Assembly: GCA_016712565.1 (NCBI GenBank)
Contig: JADJQU010000006.1
Coordinates: 62,001-126,000, forward strand
Source: Planctomycetota bacterium
GTDB lineage: Bacteria > Planctomycetota > UBA1135 > GCA-002686595
Direction: 5' to 3'
Length of the DNA: 64,000 nt
Both the position numbers and the translations under genes were made by a program. The notes below the pieces were generated by a model. That model worked only from the letters and a program-made list of their open reading frames with translations. It was not told the DNA's origin and searched no databases. Positions 25,831 through 34,306 of the stretch are shown piece by piece (the stretch's first letter is position 1; every line of letters starts with the position of its first letter).

Positions 25831-27540
25831 ATGCTGAGAACGACCCGCGCCGCTTTCGTGACCTTGGCCTCGATCGGCAGTGTGGTTCTCGCGCAGCTTC
25901 CGGCTGCGGCCCAGACCCAGACTTGGATCCGGCAGTTCGGATCGGCCGGCGACGAAGTCTGCCTGGCCGCGGCGGCGGACGGCCTCGGCGGCGTTTTCAC
26001 GGGCGGCTTCGTGTTCGGGTCCCTCGGGGGACCGAGCGCGGGCAGCTCCGATGCCTGGCTCGCACGCCACGACGGACTGGGCAGCCAGCTCTGGGTCCGG
26101 CAACTCGGGACGTTCTCCAGTGAGAGCGTCGCCTCGGCCGCCGGCGACGGTTCGGGCGGCGTGTACGTGTGCGGAAACACGGGCGGAAGTCTCGGCGGCA
26201 CGAGCGCGGGGCAATCGGACGCGTGGCTCGCGCGCTACGACGCGGCCGGCGCGCAACTGTGGGTTCGTCAGTTCGGGACGACGGCCGTGGACGCCGCCCA
26301 TGCGGCTGCGCCCGACGGTTCCGGCGGTGTGTATCTGAGCGGGTTCACCGGGGGCATTCTCGGCGGTCCCAGCGCGGGCGCGCGCGACGCCTGGCTGGCT
26401 CGGTACGACGCCGCCGGCAATCGACTCTGGATCCGCCAGCTCGGCACGAACTCGGATGACTACGCCTATGGCGCCGCGCTCGACGGATCGGGCGGCGTGT
26501 ACGTCAGCGGCGAGACCCGAGGCAGCCTCGGCGGGCCGAGCGCGGGCGAGTGGGACGCCTGGCTCGCGCGCTACGACGCCGCGGGCAACCCGCAGTGGAC
26601 CCGCCAGCTGGGGAGCTCCACGGACGACTTCTGCCGGGGCGCCGCGTCGGACGGTTCCGGCGGCGTGACGGTGGGCGGCACTACGCAGGGCAGCCTTGGC
26701 GGGCCGAGCGCGGGCAGCGCCGACGTCTGGCTCGCGCGCTACGACGGCGCCGGCAACCAGCAAATGCTCGAGCAATACGGCGGGCCCGGGGATGAGAGGG
26801 CCTGGTCGGTGGCGAGCGACGGCGCGGGCGGCGCATACGCCTCTGGGCAGAGCCACGGGGCCTTCGGCGGTCCGCTCACGGGCGCGCTCGAAGCCTGGGT
26901 CGGTCATTTCGACGGCGCGGGCAACACCGTCTGGATCGCCGAGGTGGCGACGAGCGAGTTCGACTACGGCTACGCGGTGGCGCCGGACGGCTCCGGGGGT
27001 GTCTACGCCGGCGGCGCCACGGACGGCGACCTCGGCGGAGCGAGCGCCGGAGGACGGGATGCGTGGCTCGCGCGCTACGACAGCGGGTGCCCGGCTCCGG
27101 CGACGTACTGCACGGCGAAGACGAATTCCCTCGGCTGCACGCCGGCCATCGGCTCCGCGGGCCTTCCCAGCGCCGGCAGCGGCTCCGGCTTCGTCCTCAG
27201 CTGCCTCCACGTGATCAACAACAAGCCCGGGCTCTTCCTGTACACGGACGGCGGGCGAGCCGCGGTGCCGTTCGCGGGCGGCTTGCGCTGCATCGGCGCG
27301 CCCGTCCGTCGCTCGATCCCGCTCCTCTCGGGCGGCAACCCTCCGCCGAACGATTGCTCCGGCGTGTACGCGATCGACATGAACGCCTTCGCCGTGGGGG
27401 CCCTCGGCGGCAGCCCGCACCCGTTCCTGACGGTGGTGGGCACCGTCGTGGATGGGCAATTCTGGGGACGCGACAACGGCTTCAGCCCGCCGGACAACGC
27501 CACGTTGTCCAACGGGTTGGAGTGGACGATCTGCCCCTGA
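25831..27540 (+). CDS. Secreted seven-repeat (SBBP-type) beta-propeller protein with shared C-terminal module
   Basis: A 569-residue exported protein starting at ATG 25831 behind a clear GAGGAGG Shine-Dalgarno. The signal peptide (basic MLRTTRAAF, hydrophobic core, cleavage near PAAAQT) is followed by seven repeats of about 56 residues (residues about 32-415), each with GSGGVY, LGGPSAG, DAWLARYDAAGN and W-x-RQLG; this is the SBBP/WD-like beta-propeller repeat and seven copies would close one propeller. The last 150 residues (from about TYCTAKTNSLGC to the end) are a Cys-containing module nearly repeated in the FG-GAP protein at 52759-54972. Its place at the extreme C-terminus of exported proteins suggests a surface-anchoring or sorting role (inference). 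No enzymatic motif is visible. Confidence 0.88.
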   Translation: MLRTTRAAFVTLASIGSVVLAQLPAAAQTQTWIRQFGSAGDEVCLAAAADGLGGVFTGGFVFGSLGGPSAGSSDAWLARHDGLGSQLWVRQLGTFSSESVASAAGDGSGGVYVCGNTGGSLGGTSAGQSDAWLARYDAAGAQLWVRQFGTTAVDAAHAAAPDGSGGVYLSGFTGGILGGPSAGARDAWLARYDAAGNRLWIRQLGTNSDDYAYGAALDGSGGVYVSGETRGSLGGPSAGEWDAWLARYDAAGNPQWTRQLGSSTDDFCRGAASDGSGGVTVGGTTQGSLGGPSAGSADVWLARYDGAGNQQMLEQYGGPGDERAWSVASDGAGGAYASGQSHGAFGGPLTGALEAWVGHFDGAGNTVWIAEVATSEFDYGYAVAPDGSGGVYAGGATDGDLGGASAGGRDAWLARYDSGCPAPATYCTAKTNSLGCTPAIGSAGLPSAGSGSGFVLSCLHVINNKPGLFLYTDGGRAAVPFAGGLRCIGAPVRRSIPLLSGGNPPPNDCSGVYAIDMNAFAVGALGGSPHPFLTVVGTVVDGQFWGRDNGFSPPDNATLSNGLEWTICP

Positions 27541-27551
27541 GTCCAGGCCGG

Positions 27552-27572
27552 GAGTCGGCCTGAGGCCGACTC
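27552..27572 (+). terminator. Strong hairpin downstream of the propeller gene
   Basis: GAGTCGGCC and GGCCGACTC form a perfect 9-base stem with a 3-base loop, 11 bases after the stop codon. No U-tract follows, so it may be a Rho-dependent end, an RNA 3' stabiliser or a weak terminator. Confidence 0.5.
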
Positions 27573-27689
27573 GACCCGGTCGAGGACCAGCGGGTGCCCG
27601 TGGAGAGACCGCTCCGGGGCAGGCGCCCGTCGTGGAAACGGGGGCCTGGGGTGAAAATCCTCGACCAGGAAGTAACCTCTGGCCCACCC

Positions 27690-28931
27690 ATGCTGCGCTC
27701 CACACTGCTCCTCGTGGCCCTGGGCACGGCCTGCGCCGCGCCCACGGCCGTCCGACCTGCGGCGGGAGCCGTGGACGCCGACCGCCCCGTGGTGCAGGGG
27801 CCCGTGGTGCTCGGGCCCGAGGCCCTGCGCATCGCCCGCGACCTGCCGGTGTTCGACGGCCACAACGACCTGCCCGGCGAGCTGACCCTGCTGGTGCGCC
27901 AGGGGTTCGACGGCTGCGATCTCAGAGAGCCCCAACCCCAATTCCACACCGACATCCCGCGCCTGTTCCAAGGCGGCGTCGGCGCCCAGTTCTGGTCGGT
28001 CTACGTGTCCGCCAGCACCGAGAAGACCGGCGACGCCCTGGAGCGCACGCTGGAGCAGGTGGATCTGGTGCGGCGCATGGTGGCGCGCTATCCCGACGTG
28101 TTCGAACTCGCCTCCACCGCCGACGACGTGGAACGCATTCGCGGCCGGCACAAGATCGCCTGCATGATGGGCATCGAGGGCGGGTACTCGATCGAGAATT
28201 CCCTGGCCCACCTGCGCCTGTTCCACGCGCTCGGCGTGCGCTACATGACGCTGACCCACTCCGACACGACCGCCTGGGCTGATTCGTCCACCGACGCGCC
28301 GAGGCACGGCGGGCTCAGTCCCTTCGGCGAGGAGGTGGTGCGCGAGATGAACCGCCTGGGGATGCTGGTGGACGTCTCCCACGTTTCCCTGGAGACCGTG
28401 GACGACGCCCTGCGCGTGTCCCATGCGCCGATCATCGCCTCCCACAGCTCGGCCTTCGCCCTCGCCGAGCACCCGCGCAACCTGCCCGACGATCGCCTGC
28501 GCGCCATCGCCGCGAATCGCGGCGTGGTGATGGTCAACTTCTCCTCGAGCTTCATCCACCCGGAGTCGGCCCGCAAGACGCAGAACATGCTGCAGGTGAT
28601 GCGCGAGCTGCGCGCGCGCCATCCCGACGAGGGCGAGTTCCGCGCGGCCATGGGGCAGTGGCGCGATTCCCTGAAGCTCGAGCGCGGCAGCGTGCGCGAC
28701 GTGTGCGACCACATCGAGCACATCGCCCGCGTGGCGGGCGTGGACCACGTGGGCCTGGGCTCGGACTTCGACGGCGTGCCGCTGCTCCCCGAGCAACTCG
28801 ACGACGTGGCCCACTATCCCTACATCACGCAGGAGCTCCTGGACCGCGGCTGGAGCGAGAAGGACGTGCGCAAGGTGCTCGGCGGCAACATCCTGCGCGT
28901 GCTGCGCGAAGCGGAGCACGCGGCGCGCTAG
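27690..28931 (+). CDS. M19 family membrane dipeptidase, probable lipoprotein
   Basis: A 413-residue zinc dipeptidase (renal dipeptidase family) that hydrolyses dipeptides, often with D-residues. Start ATG 27690 gives a lipoprotein-like signal (LRSTLLLVALGTAC), with Cys16 as possible lipid site; the lipobox is not perfect (G-T-A-C). Zinc-site motifs in order: FDGHNDLPGE (His-x-Asp), MGIEGGYSIE (bridging Glu), TLTHSDTT, VDVSHVS (His), IIASHSSA (His) and GLGSDFDGV (Asp). The length is typical. Located at the cell envelope it probably recycles peptides. A frame extends upstream to 27594 but without signal-peptide character. Confidence 0.92.
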   Translation: MLRSTLLLVALGTACAAPTAVRPAAGAVDADRPVVQGPVVLGPEALRIARDLPVFDGHNDLPGELTLLVRQGFDGCDLREPQPQFHTDIPRLFQGGVGAQFWSVYVSASTEKTGDALERTLEQVDLVRRMVARYPDVFELASTADDVERIRGRHKIACMMGIEGGYSIENSLAHLRLFHALGVRYMTLTHSDTTAWADSSTDAPRHGGLSPFGEEVVREMNRLGMLVDVSHVSLETVDDALRVSHAPIIASHSSAFALAEHPRNLPDDRLRAIAANRGVVMVNFSSSFIHPESARKTQNMLQVMRELRARHPDEGEFRAAMGQWRDSLKLERGSVRDVCDHIEHIARVAGVDHVGLGSDFDGVPLLPEQLDDVAHYPYITQELLDRGWSEKDVRKVLGGNILRVLREAEHAAR

Positions 28932-28949
28932 ACCTGATTCCGCCGCCGC

Positions 28950-31160
28950 TCAGCGCGGGGGGGCCTCTGCCTCCACGGCGTGGAACTTCCCGCTCGCCTC
29001 GGCCACCCGGCGCAAGAGCGGCGCGGGCTTGAAGCGCGCGACGCCGCCGGGGCGCGAGAGGATCGCGGGGGAAGCGGACAGGCGCAGGATCCGGCCCAGC
29101 ACCTCGCGCGGGCCCAGGGTGTCCGCCCAGCGCAGCAGGCCGCCGTGGAAGGGCGGAAAACCCATGCCGAAGACCGTGGCGAGGTCCAGCTCGCGCGGGC
29201 CCGCCACCACGCGTTCCTCCAGGGCGAGCGCCGCTTCGTTGAGCATGGCCATCAGGAGATGGTCGAAGATCGCCGCCTCGGGGAACTCGTGGCGCACGTT
29301 GCCCGCGGCGGAGCGCAGGCGCGCGAGATCCGGGTTCACGACGCGCTGCTTCTCGCCGTGCAGGTAGAAACCCGCGCCGCCCTTCTTGCCCTTGAGGCCC
29401 GCGGCGAGCATGCGGCCCAGCAGCTCCGAGGAGGCCATGCGTTCGCCGAAGGCCCGCTGCAGGGACTCCGCGGCATGGGCGGCGATGTCCAGGCCCACTT
29501 CGTCGAGCAGCTCCAGCGGGCCCATGGGCAGGCCGAAGTCCTTGGCCACGCGGTCCACTTCCTGCACCTCGACCCCCGCGTCGAACAGGCGCGCGGCCTC
29601 GTCCAGGTAGGGGCCCAGGAGCCGGTTGACCACGAAACCCGCCGTGTCGCGCGTGATCACCGGCGTTTTGCCGAGCGAGAGCGCGAGCCGCGCCACCGCG
29701 TGAACCACTTCGTCGGAGGTGCGTGCGCCGCGAACCACCTCCACCAGCGGCATCTGGGGCACGGGGTTGAAGAAGTGCATGCCCACCACGCGCTCGGGGT
29801 GGGGCAGGCGCTCGGCCAGGGCGTCCACCGACAGCGAGGAGGTGTTCGTGGCCAGGATGGCGCGCGGGGAGAGTCGCCGCGCCAGCTCGCCGAACACCGC
29901 GAGCTTGACCTCGAGGCGTTCGGCCACCGCCTCGATCACGATCTCCGAGCCCGAGAGCCCCGCGAGGCCCACGCCCGCGTCCAGGCGGTCGAGGGCGGCG
30001 TCGATCTCGTGGGGCGCGAGCCTGCGCCGCGCCGCGTCCTTCTTCACGTTGGCGCGGTGGGCGTGCAGGGCCCGGTCCAGGGGCGCGCGGTCCACGTCGG
30101 ACAGACGCGTCCACAGCCCCTTCTGGGCCGCCACCGTGGCGATGCCCGCGCCCATGACGCCCGCGCCCACCACGCCGACGCGCACGAGCTTGGGGGCTTC
30201 GCCGCCTCCGGGCAGCTTGCCCAGGCGCTTGGCGTCCTCCGAGAGGCGGAAGATCGACACCAGGTTCTTGCACACCGGCGAGACCATCAACCGCGAAAGG
30301 GCCGCCGCCTCGTGCTCCAGGCCGACCTCGAGCGGCGTCGAGGGCGCCGCCAGGATCAGCGGGATCACCTCCAGCGGCGCGGGATAGTGACCGCGCGTCT
30401 TGGCGCGCACCTCCTGCAGCACCTTGCGGCGAATCAGCGCCCGAGCCAGGGGGTTCTTGTCCACCAGCCACTTCCAGGCGCCGCGGTCGTAGCGCGGGGC
30501 CCGCAGGCGGCCCATGGCGATGTCGCTCGCCACGCGCAGCAGGTACTCCGGCCACGTCAGCCGGTCCACCAGTCCCAGGCGCAGCGCGCGCCGCGCATCG
30601 AACAGGCGGCCGGCGAGGATCGCCTCCAGGGCCGCGGGCACGCCGATGCGCCGCGGCAGGCGCTGGGAGCCGCCCCAGCCCGGCAGGATGCCGAGCAGCA
30701 CCTCGGGCAGGCCGATCTTCGTGCTGGGGTGGTCCGCCAGCACGATGCGGTCGCAGGCCAGGGCCAATTCGAAGGCGCCGCCGGGCACGGGGCCGCCCAC
30801 GGCGGCGACCTTGAAGGCCTTGAGGCGCGCGAGCTTCTCGAACACGCCCTGGCCGTAGCGGCCCAGTTCCAGGGCGAAGGCCGCGTCGTCGATCGAGGTC
30901 AGCGCGTCGATGTCGGCGCCCGCGGCGAAGGAGGTCGGCTCGCGGCCGGTGATCACCAGGGCCACGAGCCCGCTGTCGCCCGACAGGGCGTCCAGGGCGC
31001 GCTCCAGGTCCTGCATCAGCGCCACGTCGAGCACCGCGAGCTTCCGGTGGGGCGGGTCGAGCACCAGCCGCGCGAGGCCCGGCTCCGGCCGCTCGATGCG
31101 CACGCAGGCACCCGGCGGCGGCGCGTCCTTGGGCATCAGGGATTGGAAGCGTTCCTTCAC
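28950..31160 (-). CDS. fadJ: Fatty-acid oxidation complex alpha subunit (enoyl-CoA hydratase / 3-hydroxyacyl-CoA dehydrogenase)
   Basis: A 736-residue bifunctional beta-oxidation enzyme. Residues 1-190 form the crotonase domain: oxyanion hole ITGREPTSFAAGADI and GGPVPGGAFELALACD (catalytic Glu), second Glu in GLPEVLLGILPGWGGSQRLP. The dehydrogenase domain starts near residue 330 with the NAD-binding VGVVGAGVMGAGIA, catalytic His in VVGMHFFNPVPQMPLVE, and a double C-terminal helical domain including KGKKGGAGFY and GMGFPPFHGG, the substrate-binding end of FadB/FadJ. The GTG at 31160 makes a GTGA overlap with the thiolase stop, as expected for the alpha/beta pair of a trifunctional complex. It is called FadJ rather than FadB because the partner is FadI-like. 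Confidence 0.93.
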   Translation of the reverse strand: MKERFQSLMPKDAPPPGACVRIERPEPGLARLVLDPPHRKLAVLDVALMQDLERALDALSGDSGLVALVITGREPTSFAAGADIDALTSIDDAAFALELGRYGQGVFEKLARLKAFKVAAVGGPVPGGAFELALACDRIVLADHPSTKIGLPEVLLGILPGWGGSQRLPRRIGVPAALEAILAGRLFDARRALRLGLVDRLTWPEYLLRVASDIAMGRLRAPRYDRGAWKWLVDKNPLARALIRRKVLQEVRAKTRGHYPAPLEVIPLILAAPSTPLEVGLEHEAAALSRLMVSPVCKNLVSIFRLSEDAKRLGKLPGGGEAPKLVRVGVVGAGVMGAGIATVAAQKGLWTRLSDVDRAPLDRALHAHRANVKKDAARRRLAPHEIDAALDRLDAGVGLAGLSGSEIVIEAVAERLEVKLAVFGELARRLSPRAILATNTSSLSVDALAERLPHPERVVGMHFFNPVPQMPLVEVVRGARTSDEVVHAVARLALSLGKTPVITRDTAGFVVNRLLGPYLDEAARLFDAGVEVQEVDRVAKDFGLPMGPLELLDEVGLDIAAHAAESLQRAFGERMASSELLGRMLAAGLKGKKGGAGFYLHGEKQRVVNPDLARLRSAAGNVRHEFPEAAIFDHLLMAMLNEAALALEERVVAGPRELDLATVFGMGFPPFHGGLLRWADTLGPREVLGRILRLSASPAILSRPGGVARFKPAPLLRRVAEASGKFHAVEAEAPPR

Positions 31161-32695
31161 GACTGCCGCCTTTCGAGCACCACGGCGCCGCCCTGGCCGC
31201 CGCCGATGCACAGGGTCGCCAGGCCGAAGCGTTCGCCGCGCACGGCCAGTTCGTGGGCGGCCGTGAGCAGCAGGCGCGCGCCGCTGGCGCCCACCGGATG
31301 GCCCAGCGCGATGGCGCCGCCGTTGGGGTTGAGCCGCGCGGGGTCCAGTTCACCCACGCGCGTGGCGCGGCCGAGATGTTCCGCGGCGAAGCGATCGCTG
31401 GCGAACGCCGCCTGGCAGGCCAGCACCTGGGCGGCGAAGGCCTCGTTGAGTTCCACCACGGCCATCTCGGCCAGCGTGAGTCCGGCCTGCTCGAGGGCCA
31501 GGGCTCCGGCGAACACCGGGCCCAGCCCCATGCGCGCCGGGTCGAGGCCCGCCCAGGCCCAGGAGCGGATTTCCGCCAGGGGCTCCAGCCCCAGGTCCGC
31601 CGCCCGCTCCGCCGAGGCCACCAGGAGCGCCGTGGCGCCGTCGGTGATGCCGCAGGAGTTGCCCACGGTGACGATGCCGTCGGGCTTTTCGAAGTAGGGC
31701 TTGAGCTTGGCGAGACTCTCCATGCTCTGGCCGTCGCGGATCCCGTCGTCGTGGACCAGGGCGGCCTGGCCGTCCTTGGCGCCGAGCGGCAGGTGCGGGA
31801 CGATCTCGCGCGCGAGGCGGCCGCTGTCGCGGGCCTTGGCGGCGCGCAGGTGGCTTTCGCAGGCGAAGCGGTCGGAGGCCTCGCGGCTGATGCCGAAGTC
31901 GCGGGCCAAGAGCTCGGCCGTGCGTCCCATGATCAGGCCGGTGACGGGGTCGGTCAGGCCTTCCATGAGGGCGACGCGGGGCTTGAGGAAGCTCGGACGG
32001 AAACTCGCCAGGGCCGCCAGGCGCTCCAGGGGCGAGCGGGCGCGCGACAGGCGCTCGAACAGGGAGGTCATGCCCGGACCGAAGGTCAGGGGATATTGGC
32101 TCATGACCTCCACGCCCACGCACAGGAACAGATCGCCGCGGCCGGCCTCGATCAGCGTGCAGGCCGTGGTGACCGCGTCCATGCCGCTGGCGCAGTTGCG
32201 TCCCAGCGTGCGCGCGGGCACGCGCTCGGGCACGCCGGCCCGCAGGGCGAGCACGCGTCCCACGTTGGCCTGGTCGTGGGGCTGGCCCACGCAGCCCACG
32301 AGCACTTCGTGGAGCGCTCCCGCGGGCACGCCGCTCTGGGCCAGCAGTTCGCGCGCGGCGACCGCGCCGAGGTGGGCGGCGTTCTCGCGCCGATACAGCC
32401 CGCCCGCGCGCGCCTGGGGCAGGCGCAGGCCCGCGGCGATCACGCAGCGCGACGAGGGACGGGAGACGTGCACGGCGGGGGCCCGGCCCGGCGCGGGGGC
32501 CGCCTCGGGAGCCTGTCCGGGGAGGACCCCGTGGGCCGGCTCCCCGATCGTCGGTTGGGGCTGCTCCGACGGAGCCGGAGCCTGCCCGTTCGCGTCGGCC
32601 GGACCCGGGGCGCTCCCCTGGGGGGCGGCATCGGGCTCTGCGCGGCGCTTCTCGGGCGGGCCTTCCCGGTCGAGATCACTTGGGGCGAAGATCAA
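31157..32695 (-). CDS. fadI: Acetyl-CoA acyltransferase (thiolase, FadI-like) with Pro/Ala-rich N-terminal extension
   Basis: A thiolase cleaving 3-ketoacyl-CoA at the end of beta-oxidation. Catalytic Cys is in RNCASGMDA, His in VELNEAFAAQ, and the closing NPNGGAIALGHPVGASG and LCIGGGQGGAV carry the second His and Cys-replacing glycine; note that the last motif has C-I-G-G-G-Q-G-G as in true thiolases. The frame runs to a TTG at 32695, overlapping the ligand-gene stop by 20 bases, giving 512 residues with a 75-residue low-complexity Pro/Ala/Gln leader. The only other start is GTG at 32473, which gives 438 residues, the normal FadI length, but has no Shine-Dalgarno. The leader has GC-rich third positions like coding DNA, so the long form is listed with reserve. 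Confidence 0.88.
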   Translation of the reverse strand: MIFAPSDLDREGPPEKRRAEPDAAPQGSAPGPADANGQAPAPSEQPQPTIGEPAHGVLPGQAPEAAPAPGRAPAVHVSRPSSRCVIAAGLRLPQARAGGLYRRENAAHLGAVAARELLAQSGVPAGALHEVLVGCVGQPHDQANVGRVLALRAGVPERVPARTLGRNCASGMDAVTTACTLIEAGRGDLFLCVGVEVMSQYPLTFGPGMTSLFERLSRARSPLERLAALASFRPSFLKPRVALMEGLTDPVTGLIMGRTAELLARDFGISREASDRFACESHLRAAKARDSGRLAREIVPHLPLGAKDGQAALVHDDGIRDGQSMESLAKLKPYFEKPDGIVTVGNSCGITDGATALLVASAERAADLGLEPLAEIRSWAWAGLDPARMGLGPVFAGALALEQAGLTLAEMAVVELNEAFAAQVLACQAAFASDRFAAEHLGRATRVGELDPARLNPNGGAIALGHPVGASGARLLLTAAHELAVRGERFGLATLCIGGGQGGAVVLERRQS

Positions 32696-34181
32696 GGTAG
32701 CGCTTCTCTTTCATCTCGCTCTCCATGCCGAGTTGCTTCAGCAAATCGGGGAGCGGCACGGCTTCGATGCGGTTGGGGACGACTTCGGTGGCCAGGTGGA
32801 TCCCCTGGCGGATGGACTTGGCCGTGGCTTCGACGTCGGCGTCCTTGCGCGGCGAGAAGCGCACCTCCAGCTCGTCGAGATCCAGCGGGTCGTTGTTCTT
32901 CTTCTTCAGCACGACCTGCCATTCCTCCACGTCGCGCATCTGCATCAGCACGCTGCCCATGGCCGACAGGTCCACCAGGGTGCCCTTGATCTTGGTGATC
33001 GACAGGGCGTGCTGCTCGCTGACGCGCTTGAGTTCGCTGCCGATGCGCGGGAGCGTCCGGCCGCAGTGGGGGCAGGGCTCGTAGGTCAGCCCTTCCACGC
33101 ACAGGTCGCCGGTGCGGTAGCGCAGCACCGTGGTTCCGTGGCCGCCGATCCCGGTGTAGACCAGCTCGCCGGGCGTGCGCTCCGGCAGCACCGCTCCGGT
33201 CTTGGGGTCGATCACCTCGAACACTCCCAGGTCGGGGTGCAGGTGGTAGCCGCTGGACACGTCGTAGGCGGTGGGGCACTCGGCAAAGGCCATGCGGGCC
33301 TCCGTGAATCCGTAGGTGCCGAGGATCGTCACCTTGCCCGCCCCGCAGGCGGCCAGGGCCTCGGCCATCTTGTGCTTGAGGCCCGGCGGGACCTTCTCGG
33401 CGCCGAGCACGATGGTCGAGACCCGCGACAGGTTGCGCTTCTCCTCGGCCGCCTGCCGCAGCATGTGGTAGAGGAAGCCCGGCGTGCCCACCAGGGCCGT
33501 GGCGTTGATGCGCTCGGCGAGCCGGAGATTGCCGTCGGTGCCCATGACCTTGCCGCCGCCGGAGGGCACGACCATCCGTCCGGTGGTGAAGCCGCCGATG
33601 GTCAGGGCCCAGAAGGCCAGGTGGGGCGCGAAGGGGAACAGGTTGAGCACCCGTTCCTCGACGGCGTCGATCCTGGCGATGTCGAACATGCGCGCGATCG
33701 CCTCGCCCAAGAGCTCCAGGTCGTGGGGCGTGTAGGCGAAGGCCACCGGGTCGCTCGAGCGGCCGGTGGTGAACGTCAGGAAGTGGGGCGTGTAGCGGTA
33801 GGTGAGTTCCTCCCGGGCGCGCAGGCCGCCCAGCACCAGGCTGAGCTTCCTTCCGATGGGCCAGGCGCGCCGGATCGTCTCCGGGGTGGGCCGCAGGATG
33901 AAGTCGTAGCGGTGCAGGGGATCGCTCTGGGCCTTGAGCAGGTCCTGCTTGGTGGTGAAGGGCAGCCGCGCCAGGTCGGCCACGCCGCGGATCTCCTCCG
34001 GCCGGACGCCCGCCCCGTCGAACACGGCCCGGTAGGCGGCCGAGAAGGGGTAGAGCTCCTCCTGGACGTAGCGGGCGAGGGCCTCGTCCTGGATCTGCCG
34101 CAACTGGGCCGCGGGCGTGCGGGAGAGGTCGGTCCAGGCTCGCTTGTTCCACATGATCCGGGGCGCGGTGGGGGCGTGCAT
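32676..34181 (-). CDS. PaaK-like AMP-forming acyl-CoA ligase
   Basis: A 501-residue adenylate-forming enzyme of the phenylacetate-CoA ligase type. It shows ARLPFTTKQDL near residue 72, the phosphate-binding TFTTGRSSDPVAFAYT, the adenine-binding TYGFTEARMAF, and LRYRTGDL, with a Cys-x2-Cys (EPCPHCGR) as seen in PaaK relatives, then a C-terminal domain (SITKIKGTLVDL). It likely activates an aromatic or fatty acid for the downstream thiolase and FadJ, so the three genes (34181 to 28950) look like one acid-degradation operon (inference). ATG 34181; a second ATG at 34154 is possible. The 3' end overlaps the TTG-started thiolase frame. Confidence 0.88.
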   Translation of the reverse strand: MHAPTAPRIMWNKRAWTDLSRTPAAQLRQIQDEALARYVQEELYPFSAAYRAVFDGAGVRPEEIRGVADLARLPFTTKQDLLKAQSDPLHRYDFILRPTPETIRRAWPIGRKLSLVLGGLRAREELTYRYTPHFLTFTTGRSSDPVAFAYTPHDLELLGEAIARMFDIARIDAVEERVLNLFPFAPHLAFWALTIGGFTTGRMVVPSGGGKVMGTDGNLRLAERINATALVGTPGFLYHMLRQAAEEKRNLSRVSTIVLGAEKVPPGLKHKMAEALAACGAGKVTILGTYGFTEARMAFAECPTAYDVSSGYHLHPDLGVFEVIDPKTGAVLPERTPGELVYTGIGGHGTTVLRYRTGDLCVEGLTYEPCPHCGRTLPRIGSELKRVSEQHALSITKIKGTLVDLSAMGSVLMQMRDVEEWQVVLKKKNNDPLDLDELEVRFSPRKDADVEATAKSIRQGIHLATEVVPNRIEAVPLPDLLKQLGMESEMKEKRYLDLRPK

Positions 34182-34306
34182 GGAACCAAGTTGCGGGCCC
34201 CAGTGCCAGGGCGAGCAGGGCGGGCACCGCTTCCTGGATTCGGGATCGCGCCCTGGCCCGGCTCTCGGGAGCAGGGCGGCCCGAGCCGATGTACGGAGCC
34301 CCTCCC

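Noticed and set aside
26000..27090. Repeated units in the propeller gene as a CRISPR or DNA repeat array
   Set aside because: The units of about 168 bases are degenerate at DNA level and coherent only as 56-residue protein repeats; there are no uniform repeats with unique spacers.
27552..27572. Hairpin as a canonical Rho-independent terminator
   Set aside because: The stem is strong but no T-run follows, so it is listed only as a hairpin with moderate confidence.
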